This document shows positions 15,178-21,743 of a stretch of DNA of 23,812 nt, piece by piece. A program made the position numbers and the translations under genes. Under the pieces are notes generated by a model. The model had not been told where the DNA came from, made no database searches, and was given only the letters and a program-made list of their open reading frames with translations. This DNA comes from a virus, in IMG/VR virus record IMGVR_UViG_3300032240_002054, positions 1 to 23,812 of that record, one strand, 5' to 3'. Positions within the stretch are counted from its first letter, which is position 1, and every line of letters begins with the position of its first letter.

Positions 15178-16008
15178 ATGTCAGATAACAAAATTGAATC
15201 AGTAAAATTTCAAGGTGTAGATGCAGTTAAAGCATTGATTGACCTAGCAGATGCTATTAGTAAGGTAGTCCCCGAAGTGTCGTTTAAACCATGCAATATG
15301 AACACTTGGGGAGTTGTCAAAGATTTATACCCCAATGGTATATGTGATGGGCTTCATGTTTACCACGCAAGTGATACGAACAACCATATTGGGGTTATTG
15401 AGGTATCTAATTACTACAATAATTGTAAAGTTAAATATGGCATTACTAGCATTAACATTGATGATGGTAGGCACACCTATGGTGGTGAGGGTGCATACAA
15501 ATACTCTATCCATGCCAAAAATATTGTGCGGGTGGCAAAGAAGGTGTTTAAACCATTTACATTCGATCAGATTGCAGACAGGGCAAGACGAAAGTTTAGG
15601 CAAGAGGTAGATAGCATTGGTTCTAGGGCTACATGGAATATGCGAAACAATACTTGTTCAGACATCGACATATTTAAAGATGACTTGATAAATTTACACG
15701 AAAAGGGGCATACTTTTAGAAGTCCGAGAGTTGCAAAGATGGTAGAGTTTTTAGTGAACAATCAAGAGGATATTAAAAAGTATGTCAATTACAATCCCGA
15801 TCACTACTTTGTTTTGGTGAAAGACAATGAAGTGCAGTATCGTTTAAACTCAGTCAAAGGTGCAGAACCATACAAACTACCGAACAAAGATGCCCTACCC
15901 GATTACATCAAAGGCAAGTTGTTTGTGTTGGACATCGCAGACAAGCAGTCATTTGTAGAGGATGTTGGTCTAAAAGAAAACGATGGTGCGTATTGGATTA
16001 TTGCATGA
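15178..16008 (+). CDS. Unknown 276-aa protein sharing a C-terminal module with a neighbour
   Basis: 276 aa, alpha/beta, with a charged helix about 125-150 and no membrane segment. The last 43 residues (DALPDYIKGKLFVLDIADKQ...VEDVGLKEND..YWIIA) resemble the end of the 117-aa protein at 16211-16564 (AALPQWVKDRVAVLQICEQG...VEGVGQKV...FYVIE). Both keep LP, a Trp/Tyr, VLxI, VExVG and a final aromatic strand. The module may bind a shared partner. Three GTTTAAAC sites occur (15282, 15546, 15842). The ATG follows the previous stop by one base. Confidence 0.7.
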   Translation: MSDNKIESVKFQGVDAVKALIDLADAISKVVPEVSFKPCNMNTWGVVKDLYPNGICDGLHVYHASDTNNHIGVIEVSNYYNNCKVKYGITSINIDDGRHTYGGEGAYKYSIHAKNIVRVAKKVFKPFTFDQIADRARRKFRQEVDSIGSRATWNMRNNTCSDIDIFKDDLINLHEKGHTFRSPRVAKMVEFLVNNQEDIKKYVNYNPDHYFVLVKDNEVQYRLNSVKGAEPYKLPNKDALPDYIKGKLFVLDIADKQSFVEDVGLKENDGAYWIIA

Positions 16009-16208
16009 CCACTAGGTATCGTTATGTAATGAACAAAACCACGAATGATGTGGGGGTAGCCGATCTTCCTGATTGGCTAACTTTCAATGAGAAGCCCCCA
16101 CGATCATTTGATATGTGGAGTTATAAACACAGAGGATTTTTAAATGTATCTACCGATAACTATGTTGAAATAACTAAAGAAGTAGCCGATATAATGAAAG
16201 GTGTTTAA
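16005..16208 (+). CDS. Small unknown protein ending VADIMKGV
   Basis: 67 aa from the ATG that overlaps the preceding stop (ATGA); an internal ATG seven codons later is also possible. It contains DVGVADLPDWL and ends EVADIMKGV, similar to the KAVADIMIGIE end of the 68-aa protein at 16667-16873. It ends on TAA inside GTTTAAAC (16203-16210), with AAAGG before it. Function unknown. Confidence 0.6.
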   Translation: MTTRYRYVMNKTTNDVGVADLPDWLTFNEKPPRSFDMWSYKHRGFLNVSTDNYVEITKEVADIMKGV

Positions 16209-16210
16209 AC

Positions 16211-16564
16211 ATGGTAATGTATAGATCAAGTGTAGTAATAGAACGAATGGATGACATTATTATGTCGGGCAATAGCCCCACCATAGACCCGCCATATTTT
16301 ATGCAGATGGTAAGTGAAGCCCTATGCACACCAATGGAACAGGTGTGGAGGGTCAAGTTAAATGAGGACAACACCGCAGAGTTGTATAGTTTTGCGCTAC
16401 CGCTAACCGAAAAAAATTTACCCGCAGCGAAGTGTTTAAACATCGCAGCACTACCTCAATGGGTTAAAGATCGAGTGGCAGTATTGCAGATATGCGAACA
16501 GGGGGAAATTGTAGAAGGTGTGGGTCAGAAGGTATCAGAGAGGGTGTTTTATGTCATCGAATAA
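16211..16564 (+). CDS. Unknown protein, C-terminal module shared with the 276-aa protein
   Basis: 117 aa. The N-terminal half is helical (VIERMDDIIMSG...FMQMVSEALC). The C-terminal 45 residues carry the LP-x-W-V-K...VLQI...VEGVG...FYVIE pattern also seen at the end of the protein at 15178-16008. This looks like duplication of a small domain within the operon. It has one GTTTAAAC at 16434, read as Leu-Asn. Its last 14 bases overlap the next small gene. Confidence 0.65.
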   Translation: MVMYRSSVVIERMDDIIMSGNSPTIDPPYFMQMVSEALCTPMEQVWRVKLNEDNTAELYSFALPLTEKNLPAAKCLNIAALPQWVKDRVAVLQICEQGEIVEGVGQKVSERVFYVIE

Positions 16565-16670
16565 ATATGATGATTTTGGTGAGCTAGTATGGAAAGAGCC
16601 AAAACGAAAACGCATAAAAAAATTTACATTTAATGAAGTGTTTAAACTACTCGGAGAAGCCTTAATATGA
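16551..16670 (+). CDS. Very small basic protein, unknown
   Basis: 39 aa, MSSNKYDDFGELVWKEPKRK then RIKKFTFNEVFKLLGEALI, with a strongly basic centre. It overlaps the preceding gene by 14 bases and the next by ATGA, the usual packing in this operon. Its only GTTTAAAC (16640) is read as Phe-Lys. There is a modest ribosome binding site (AGAGAGGG) upstream. Possible nucleic-acid-binding or host-modulating peptide, not recognised. Confidence 0.5.
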   Translation: MSSNKYDDFGELVWKEPKRKRIKKFTFNEVFKLLGEALI

Positions 16671-16873
16671 GTAAATTAGGACAATACTACATCAACGAAT
16701 ATGATGAGTTAGGGATGCTAACTAATTATGAAGGTGGTGATGTGGCTTTAGTGTCGTGGCATAGACGAAACAATAAGGGTAAATTTGTATTCAAAAACGA
16801 GGAATTAAGATACTTGCCATACCTGACCCCAATAGATAAAGCAGTTGCCGACATTATGATAGGAATTGAATGA
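16667..16873 (+). CDS. Small unknown protein ending KAVADIMIGIE
   Basis: 68 aa, probably a beta-rich domain (NYEGGDVALVSWHRR...GKFVFKNEELRYL) with a final helix AVADIMIGIE that matches the end of the protein at 16005-16208. CGGAGAAG upstream supports the ATG. It is the last gene of the uninterrupted small-gene run before a secreted protein and the sigma factor. It carries no GTTTAAAC. Function unknown. Confidence 0.65.
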   Translation: MSKLGQYYINEYDELGMLTNYEGGDVALVSWHRRNNKGKFVFKNEELRYLPYLTPIDKAVADIMIGIE

Positions 16874-16874
16874 T

Positions 16875-17135
16875 ATGAAACTGGTTTTATTGTTTGCCTT
16901 ACTTTTAACCATTGGAATCACTAATTCAGCGACCCTCACAACCGACAACGACATAGGTGGAAAAACGACCCTTACAGACAAACAATGTAAATTTAACAGT
17001 ATTTTTAAGGAAGCAACATCAACCAATTCAGTAGGTGAGATAGCCTATGCTTGCTACTGGGTGCAAGATGAGTATGTTTACTTTATAACTAAAGATCATA
17101 TAATAAGGCGATTACCCCGCAAAAAATTCATATAA
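16875..17135 (+). CDS. Small secreted or periplasmic protein with signal peptide
   Basis: 86 aa from the ATG at 16875; an upstream TTG would add three residues. The N-terminus MKLVLLFALLLTIGITNSA is a typical Sec signal peptide with likely cleavage after the Ser-Ala. The mature part is about 67 residues with two cysteines (KQC, YACYW) that could form a disulfide, and it ends basic (RRLPRKKFI). It may act in the periplasm, for example in superinfection exclusion, but that is a guess. AGGA lies ten bases before the start. It is followed by a promoter. Confidence 0.65.
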   Translation: MKLVLLFALLLTIGITNSATLTTDNDIGGKTTLTDKQCKFNSIFKEATSTNSVGEIAYACYWVQDEYVYFITKDHIIRRLPRKKFI

Positions 17136-17155
17136 TTTTCACAATGTGGTATAAT
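17127..17155 (+). promoter_or_regulatory. Sigma-70-type promoter for the sigma factor gene
   Basis: TTCATA (17127-17132), a 17-base spacer and TATAAT (17150-17155) preceded by TGG, an extended -10. It is a near-consensus host promoter at the start of the sigma gene, so this gene can be read independently of the long operon. Confidence 0.65.
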
Positions 17156-17181
17156 ATAGTTTTCACCACTTGAAAACTATA
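17155..17181 (+). promoter_or_regulatory. 11-bp inverted repeat over the start site of the sigma gene, candidate operator
   Basis: TATAGTTTTCA (17155-17165) and TGAAAACTATA (17171-17181) are perfect reverse complements around CCACT. The left half starts within the -10 box, and the right half ends on the A of the ATG start codon. Transcription would begin inside the repeat, so a DNA operator that blocks polymerase is more likely than an mRNA hairpin. Confidence 0.6.
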
Positions 17182-17747
17182 TGCAAGAAAATGACATTTT
17201 AAGCGACTATCTACAATCCCTATATGGTATAGAGCCACTTACAACCGATCAAGAGCATGATCTAGCCCGCAAAATTAAAGAGGGTGACGATGATGCTCTT
17301 GAAAAGTTGATTACCCACAATCTTAGGTTTGTTGTCTATATAGCTAGGCAGATGAGCTATTGGGAAAGAAGCAAAATACCACCTGAAGATATTATTGCCA
17401 TTGGAAACCAAGCCCTCTTTGAGTGTGCTAGAAAATGGAAGCCAAGAAATAGGGCAAAGTTTGCCACTTATGCCAAATCATTTATAAGGCGGGGAATCCA
17501 AAGAGAAGTGGACAATACCGCCAACATCATTCGACTACCAATAAACATCATGGAAGCCATTAAGCGAATGAATTATAACGAAAGAGCATTAGCTCAAATT
17601 TTAGGCAGAAAACCAAAAAATAAAGAATTGGCAAAAATAATGGGGATTTCAGAATCAAGGGTCAGTCAATTACAAGCCTACATAGCCCGAGAACCTATAT
17701 CAATAGACAACCTAAACCAAGAAAAAATAGAGGAAAATGATGATTAG
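17181..17747 (+). CDS. Short sigma-70 family factor without recognisable region 4
   Basis: 188 aa. Region 1.2-like at 5-35 (LSDYLQSLYGIEPLTTDQEH), region 2.1-2.2 at 41-84 (LITHNLRFVVYIARQM, DIIAIGNQALFECARKW), regions 2.3-2.4 at 92-120 (FATYAKSFIRRGIQ..NIIRLP), and a region 3-like helical domain at 121-170 (NKELAKIMGISESRVSQLQ). The -35-reading region 4 is missing; the protein ends in an acidic tail. It should bind core polymerase through region 2 and read -10-like elements. It has its own promoter and an operator-like repeat but no clear ribosome binding site. It could direct the phage late promoters. The family is sure, the target is inference. Confidence 0.85.
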   Translation: MQENDILSDYLQSLYGIEPLTTDQEHDLARKIKEGDDDALEKLITHNLRFVVYIARQMSYWERSKIPPEDIIAIGNQALFECARKWKPRNRAKFATYAKSFIRRGIQREVDNTANIIRLPINIMEAIKRMNYNERALAQILGRKPKNKELAKIMGISESRVSQLQAYIAREPISIDNLNQEKIEENDD

Positions 17748-18045
17748 TCTAAACGAAGATCAGAAAAAAGCATATGACCGCTTTATAAAAGCAAGGGACA
17801 TTATTTATAAACGCAAAAATAATTGGGTTAGGGCGGGGGATATAAAGACAACAGTAGATATTGTTGGTCTAAACCATCCACTATACGAAGCCAACCTTGA
17901 ATACGAGGAATACAAGGAAGCGTTTAAACAATGGCTGGAAGTTGAACCCGCATTTAGAGATGCAGAACGCATGAGATCAACAAGAGGGGATTATGGAGCA
18001 GTTGATTCGTGGGATGAAAAACCGAGTAAAATCAAGGAGTTATGA
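17740..18045 (+). CDS. Small charged protein, unknown
   Basis: 101 aa from the second of two adjacent ATGs, chosen because AGAGG then lies about six bases upstream; the first ATG is at 17737. Helical and charged (LNEDQKKAYDRFIKARDIIY..., LEYEEYKEAFKQWLEVEPAF) with a polar C-terminal tail. Its start overlaps the sigma stop codon, so the two are translationally coupled. It could be a sigma partner such as a co-activator, by position only. It carries one GTTTAAAC (17922), read as Phe-Lys. Confidence 0.65.
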   Translation: MISLNEDQKKAYDRFIKARDIIYKRKNNWVRAGDIKTTVDIVGLNHPLYEANLEYEEYKEAFKQWLEVEPAFRDAERMRSTRGDYGAVDSWDEKPSKIKEL

Positions 18046-18254
18046 TGTCATTAACAGAAAAAGGTAGGGTGGTTTGCACCGATATTTACGATGCTGATGG
18101 AAATTTAACGCGTTGTGAAGCATATACGAGAGATGAAAAATTTGTATTACAAGCAATTTGGGATGAGAGGGATGAGCAGACCTCAGCCAACCGAGAGGAA
18201 TTTCGAAAGTGGTTCTACCGCCACCTTGAACAAAGTGGATATGCAGTAGATTGA
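18045..18254 (+). CDS. Small protein, unknown, last gene of the central operon
   Basis: 69 aa from the second ATG of ATGATG, five bases after a strong AAGGAG; the first ATG at 18042 would be too close. It begins with a beta-type stretch (GRVVCTDIYDADGNLTRCEA) and ends in an acidic helix (EEFRKWFYRHLEQSGYAVD). It is followed directly by the last GTTTAAAC site and a terminator. Not recognised. Confidence 0.6.
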   Translation: MSLTEKGRVVCTDIYDADGNLTRCEAYTRDEKFVLQAIWDERDEQTSANREEFRKWFYRHLEQSGYAVD

Positions 18255-18279
18255 GTTTAAACGGGCTTTACAGCCGTTT

Positions 18280-18311
18280 AAAAGGGTCGGGGTATAGCTG
18301 ACCCTTTTTTT
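18280..18311 (+). terminator. Rho-independent terminator of the central operon
   Basis: Stem AAAAGGGTC (18280-18288) pairs with GACCCTTTT (18300-18308) around an 11-base loop and runs into a T-tract to 18311. It stands 26 bases after the last gene of the block. A second stem, TTTAAACGG/CCGTTTAAA, overlaps its left side and could compete with it. Confidence 0.8.
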
Positions 18312-18410
18312 CTTTTTAAAACAGCTCAAAAGCCATTTAAACAAGCCACTGACCCTTTTTTGGCTGGGTGGCAGGTAGACTTGACCCTTTTTTCCCCGAC
18401 TTTTAGGAAA

Positions 18411-18530
18411 TTTGTACTAGTAGTACTAGTAGTATGGGTCTAATCAACTCTTTCTTTATTTTTATTTTTTTAAATTAATAAAAAAGAAAAAAGATAAAGT
18501 AAGGGGTACTACTGGTACTACTGGTACAAA
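18411..18530 (+). repeat. Long repeat, right copy (inverted relative to 8853-8978)
   Basis: Arms at 18411-18434 (tandem GTACTAGTA units) and 18507-18530 (GTACTACTG units) are near reverse complements of each other around an AT-rich centre. The reverse complement of the whole element matches the left copy almost throughout, except the A/T centre. It lies 108 bases before the primase-helicase gene. In both copies a TTTGCATTRGT follows about 55-65 bases beyond the gene-proximal arm. Confidence 0.9.
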
Positions 18531-18638
18531 ACCAAACTTTTAGTTATATTAAAAAAGTTCATTATTACTAAAATGTATATAACAATTTGCATTGGTAAAT
18601 GTACAATGGAAAAAGAATAAAACGAATGAAGGATTAGT

Positions 18639-20960
18639 ATGAAGCCAACAGCATTATCAGTCAATTTCAACAACATCCCTATGGATTTGAAGCAAACTCC
18701 AAGGTGGGTGCTTTGGAAGTTTACTGAAGTGGGTGAGGAAGGAAACAAACGCTGGTCTAAATTGCCAGTTCAGTCCAACGGTTTATCAGCCTCCTCCACC
18801 AATCAGGCAACATGGGCAGACTTCCTAACTGTCCAAGCTGCGTATCAAAAGAACCCCCAATTATATTCCGGTGTTGGTTTTGTGTTTTCCGATGAGGATA
18901 ACTTTGTTGGTGTTGACCTAGATGACTGTTTTGACTCCGCGACTCAGCGGTTCACTAATGCTGCAATGCAGCAATTAGCAGAGTCTATTGATGGTTATAT
19001 GGAAGTGTCACCATCTGGTACAGGAGTAAAGATTTTTACAAGAGCTGACTTAAAAGCGGCTCATGTTGACCATAGCATAGGGTTAGAGGTTTATCCACAG
19101 GGCAGATACTTTACGGTTACGGGCCATCACCTTAGTGGAACCATCCCCAACGACCCACAAAACCTATCAGCCGTGGTGCCAGCCCGCACAGTGCACATGA
19201 CAGGTGACTCGTTTGAGGATTACACTCCACCAGTTCTTGATTATGATTTAGCCAGAGTAGAAACCGAGATCTTAGCTAAACTTGACCCAGACGAAGGGTA
19301 TGCAAGCTGGCTGGGTGTAGGTTTTGCCTTACATCATCAGTTCAGAGGCGACCCTGAGGCTTGTGATTTATGGGATCGTTGGTCATACAAAGATGGTGGT
19401 TCGACAAGCTACTGCGCCAGCGGTCAGAACTCATGCTACGGTAAATGGAAGACGTTTAAGAAAGAGTCAGGATGCACACTGCGCTCACTAATTTTTAAGG
19501 TCAATCTAAAGGAAAAGCAAGAAGCCTTGGCGAGGGGCGAGATCATTCTCGACCAAGGCGCAATGAACCACGCTCGCACGTTTCTTGACAGTTACTATGC
19601 TAGTGAGGAAGGTTACCGTTTAGTTCATTATGCCGAAGACTTTCACATTTATGTGGGCACTCACTACGAGATTATTGAAGAAGCCACGATCAGATCTAAA
19701 CTGTATTCTTTGTTAGATAAGTGCAAAAAGACAGGGCGTAAAGGTGAATTGCAAGCTTTTAATCCAACTCCAGCAAGCGTAAGTGCTGCTTTAGATGCCA
19801 TCAAGTCAATAGTGCATTTACCAAACCACGTCAATACCAAACCACCAATTTGGTTTGAGCAGTATGCTACCAATAAGCCACATGCAGCAGATTTGGTTAG
19901 TTTAAAGAACGGCATTTTTCACCTTAAAGATTATTTGATGTTGCCACACTCATTAGGATTCTTTACACAGAACTCATTGCCGTTTGAATACAACCCAAAC
20001 GCACAGTGCCCTCAGTGGATATCTTTCTTACAATCAGTATGGAACGATGACCCACAATCAATTGAATGTTTACAAGAAATGTTTGGTTATATACTATCTG
20101 GGGATACTCGCCAACAGAAGTTTTTTAACATTATTGGTCCGCGTCGTAGCGGTAAAGGTACTATCAATAAAGTATTAGTAGCATTACTTGGACAACATAA
20201 CACCGTAGCACCACAACTGGAGGAACTTTGTGATACATTTGGACTACAACCTTGGCTTGGAAAGCTTTTGGCTAGTTTTACGGACGCTCGTGCTCCTGAG
20301 CGCAACCGTGGTGCTGTTGTATCTCAGCTCCTACGTATTGTCGGAGGTGATACTGTTACCGTTAATAGAAAAAATAAAGAAGCATGGAGTGGTTATCTTC
20401 CTACTCGCCTTGTTGTTTATTCTAATGAAGCTTTACAGTTAACAGAAAACTCCAACGCATTGGTGGGGCGTATGATTGTATTAAAAATGTCACGTTCGTT
20501 TTATGACAACGAAGATACAGATTTGTACCATAGATTAGAAAAAGAATTAGCAGGGATCTTTAATTGGGCCATGGAAGGATTGCGCCGTCGTTTAGAACGC
20601 GGAGGTCATTTTGTTCAACCCGAAACAGGTAGATCATTGCTTGAGTTAATGTCTGAATTGGGCAACCCAATAGGCTCGTTTGTTGAAGACGCTTTAATGT
20701 TTGACCCCCATGGCTATGTATCTAAAGATGATGTGTTTGCTTGTTACAAACGTTGGGCGATTAAAAAGTCCATACCACCCGGCACAGAACTTGCTTTTAA
20801 ACGTAGATTCTTAGCTGCAACCCAAGAGCATAGGATTATGGCGGACGTTGATAGAACAAACGGTAATAGAACACATATCTACCGAGGAATTAAATTAAAT
20901 CAAGAAGCACAAGCTTATATTAATACTGTTGAGCCGCTTAACGAAGGTGTATTTAATTAA
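18639..20960 (+). CDS. Primase-helicase (primase-polymerase plus D5/P4-type SF3 helicase)
   Basis: 773 aa. The N-terminal primase-polymerase domain (about 10-185) has the catalytic VDLDD (Asp93, 95, 96) and a conserved SPSGTGVKIF strand. A PriCT-2-like linker follows (about 205-285, DEGYASWLGVGFALHH..FRGDPEACDLWDRWS). The SF3 helicase domain has Walker A GPRRSGKGT (500-508), and a winged-helix-like end (about 690-750, SKDDVFACYKRWA) follows. This layout matches phage and plasmid primase-helicases of the P4/NrS-1 type, which prime and unwind at the replication fork. GAAGGAT lies before the ATG. It is the first gene of the rightward operon behind the right long repeat. Confidence 0.9.
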   Translation: MKPTALSVNFNNIPMDLKQTPRWVLWKFTEVGEEGNKRWSKLPVQSNGLSASSTNQATWADFLTVQAAYQKNPQLYSGVGFVFSDEDNFVGVDLDDCFDSATQRFTNAAMQQLAESIDGYMEVSPSGTGVKIFTRADLKAAHVDHSIGLEVYPQGRYFTVTGHHLSGTIPNDPQNLSAVVPARTVHMTGDSFEDYTPPVLDYDLARVETEILAKLDPDEGYASWLGVGFALHHQFRGDPEACDLWDRWSYKDGGSTSYCASGQNSCYGKWKTFKKESGCTLRSLIFKVNLKEKQEALARGEIILDQGAMNHARTFLDSYYASEEGYRLVHYAEDFHIYVGTHYEIIEEATIRSKLYSLLDKCKKTGRKGELQAFNPTPASVSAALDAIKSIVHLPNHVNTKPPIWFEQYATNKPHAADLVSLKNGIFHLKDYLMLPHSLGFFTQNSLPFEYNPNAQCPQWISFLQSVWNDDPQSIECLQEMFGYILSGDTRQQKFFNIIGPRRSGKGTINKVLVALLGQHNTVAPQLEELCDTFGLQPWLGKLLASFTDARAPERNRGAVVSQLLRIVGGDTVTVNRKNKEAWSGYLPTRLVVYSNEALQLTENSNALVGRMIVLKMSRSFYDNEDTDLYHRLEKELAGIFNWAMEGLRRRLERGGHFVQPETGRSLLELMSELGNPIGSFVEDALMFDPHGYVSKDDVFACYKRWAIKKSIPPGTELAFKRRFLAATQEHRIMADVDRTNGNRTHIYRGIKLNQEAQAYINTVEPLNEGVFN

Positions 20961-20978
20961 TAAATGTTGTAAAATAAA

Positions 20979-21230
20979 ATGAAACGCCTTTTTAACTTTA
21001 AAAAACGCATCAAGCGCAACGACTTTACCAGCGTGTTTGGCGGTGTTGGTAAACGTCGTTCGTTGATGCACTACGTTATAAAACCACAACGCCTGATCCT
21101 GCGCTTTAAAATGCAACAGGTCAGACGTGCGCATCAAGGTCGCTGTAACAAAGTATTTGCAACCGCCACGATGTTGCGCATCCGTAAAAAGTACGGACGT
21201 CGCAAACCAATTGCATCATTTAGGAGATGA
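20979..21230 (+). CDS. Small very basic protein, unknown
   Basis: 83 aa, extremely rich in Arg and Lys (MKRLFNFKKRIKRNDF...RAHQGRCNKVFATATML...KKYGRRKPIASFRR), no acidic cluster. It is likely to bind nucleic acid, as often found next to replication genes. There is no clear ribosome binding site before the ATG, only A-rich sequence, so the start is less sure. It lies 18 bases after the primase gene and two bases before the next gene. Confidence 0.6.
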   Translation: MKRLFNFKKRIKRNDFTSVFGGVGKRRSLMHYVIKPQRLILRFKMQQVRRAHQGRCNKVFATATMLRIRKKYGRRKPIASFRR

Positions 21231-21232
21231 TT

Positions 21233-21406
21233 ATGGAGTATAAAGATTTATCAACAAATGGATTTACATTTAGGTTTATCAAAGAGGATAATGAGTGGGT
21301 CTGCAAAATGCCAACGTGGCTGATCAATGCAGCAGAGGAAGTGCTCAGTGCAGACCATAAGAGAGAACAACGGCTACAACAGCTATTAGATGAGGACAGA
21401 GAATGA
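21233..21406 (+). CDS. Small acidic helical protein, unknown
   Basis: 57 aa (MEYKDLSTNGFTFRFIKEDN...WLINAAEEVLSADHKREQRL QQLLDEDRE). Short strands, then a charged helix. TAGGAGA at the proper distance supports the ATG, and its stop overlaps the next start (ATGA). No domain is recognised. Confidence 0.65.
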   Translation: MEYKDLSTNGFTFRFIKEDNEWVCKMPTWLINAAEEVLSADHKREQRLQQLLDEDRE

Positions 21407-21573
21407 TTAACGACAATCAAAAGCCAGTGACAGACAAATACCGTAACAACTGGGAGCAGGTATTTAAGAAGAGCAACATCACAACCAAACCAGTTGAGCT
21501 GGAGGACTACCAAAAACTCGCGCAAGAGATTTGGTTTAAGGACGGCTCGTGTACAGGAGGAAAACCGGAATGA
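21403..21573 (+). CDS. Small charged protein, unknown
   Basis: 56 aa, MINDNQKPVTDKYRNNWEQV then KKSNITTKPVELEDYQKLAQ and a short GSCTGGKPE end. It overlaps both neighbours by ATGA. AGGAGG near its 3' end serves the following gene. There is no membrane segment or motif. Probably translated by coupling with the gene before it. Function unknown. Confidence 0.6.
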   Translation: MINDNQKPVTDKYRNNWEQVFKKSNITTKPVELEDYQKLAQEIWFKDGSCTGGKPE

Positions 21574-21743
21574 ACCCACATGATTTAGCAGACCTGATTG
21601 ACTCAGGTATATTCCCAGACGGTGCGTTAAAGATGGCCACCAAAATGTTACGCGATCAGGCCAAGGAGATCGAGAGCTTGCAGGAGCACTTTGACAAGGC
21701 GCTGGACTTTCTAACACGCATCAACACCGGGGGCAAACAGTAA
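21570..21743 (+). CDS. Small coiled-coil protein, unknown
   Basis: 57 aa from the ATG behind a strong AGGAGG (nine-base spacing). An upstream GTG in the same frame is less likely. It begins MNPHDLADLIDSGIF and continues as an amphipathic helix (MLRDQAKEIESLQEHFDKAL). The start resembles MNANELADLLEVDSW of the gene at 22089-22385, so the two may be diverged relatives: a short N-terminal motif followed by a coiled coil. Function unknown. Confidence 0.65.
   Translation: MNPHDLADLIDSGIFPDGALKMATKMLRDQAKEIESLQEHFDKALDFLTRINTGGKQ

Larger units (their letters stand above)
9788..18262. repeat. Highly iterated palindrome GTTTAAAC, 25 copies
   Basis: Exact copies start at 9788, 10517, 10699, 10914, 11255, 11708, 12170, 12284, 12499, 12841, 13060, 13180, 13600, 13959, 14224, 14762, 14945, 15282, 15546, 15842, 16203, 16434, 16640, 17922 and 18255. 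ATTTAAAC variants lie at 12658 and 18335. I found none in 1-9787 or 18263-23812, where only CTTTAAAC (8013) and TTTTAAAC (20795, 23755) occur. Inside genes it is read as Leu-Asn (8 times) and Phe-Lys (10 times). Six times it supplies a TAA stop just before an ATG, and one copy is non-coding. Use in every frame means the constraint is on DNA or RNA, not on protein. Confidence 0.95.
18255..18638. other. Gene-free region with terminator, repeats and the right long inverted repeat
   Basis: 384 bases without a convincing gene. Left to right: the last GTTTAAAC, an inverted repeat TTTAAACGG/CCGTTTAAA (18256-18264, 18274-18282), a rho-independent terminator, three copies of TGACCCTTTTTT (18299, 18347, 18380 approximately), the right long repeat (18411-18530), then an AT-rich leader with TTTGCATTGGT (18586-18596), similar to the TTGCATTAGT motif, before the primase gene. 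It closes the central operon and starts the replication operon. Confidence 0.6.

Noticed and set aside
9788-18262. CRISPR array or transposon-derived repeats as source of GTTTAAAC
   Set aside because: The repeat is only 8 bp, spacing is irregular, sites lie inside conserved-looking genes, and there are no target-site duplications or repeat-spacer structure.
21220-21717. 165-aa minus-strand open frame over the small genes after the primase
   Set aside because: It lies opposite three well-packed genes with good ribosome sites; its composition (Ser/Leu/Cys-rich) is typical of antisense shadow.
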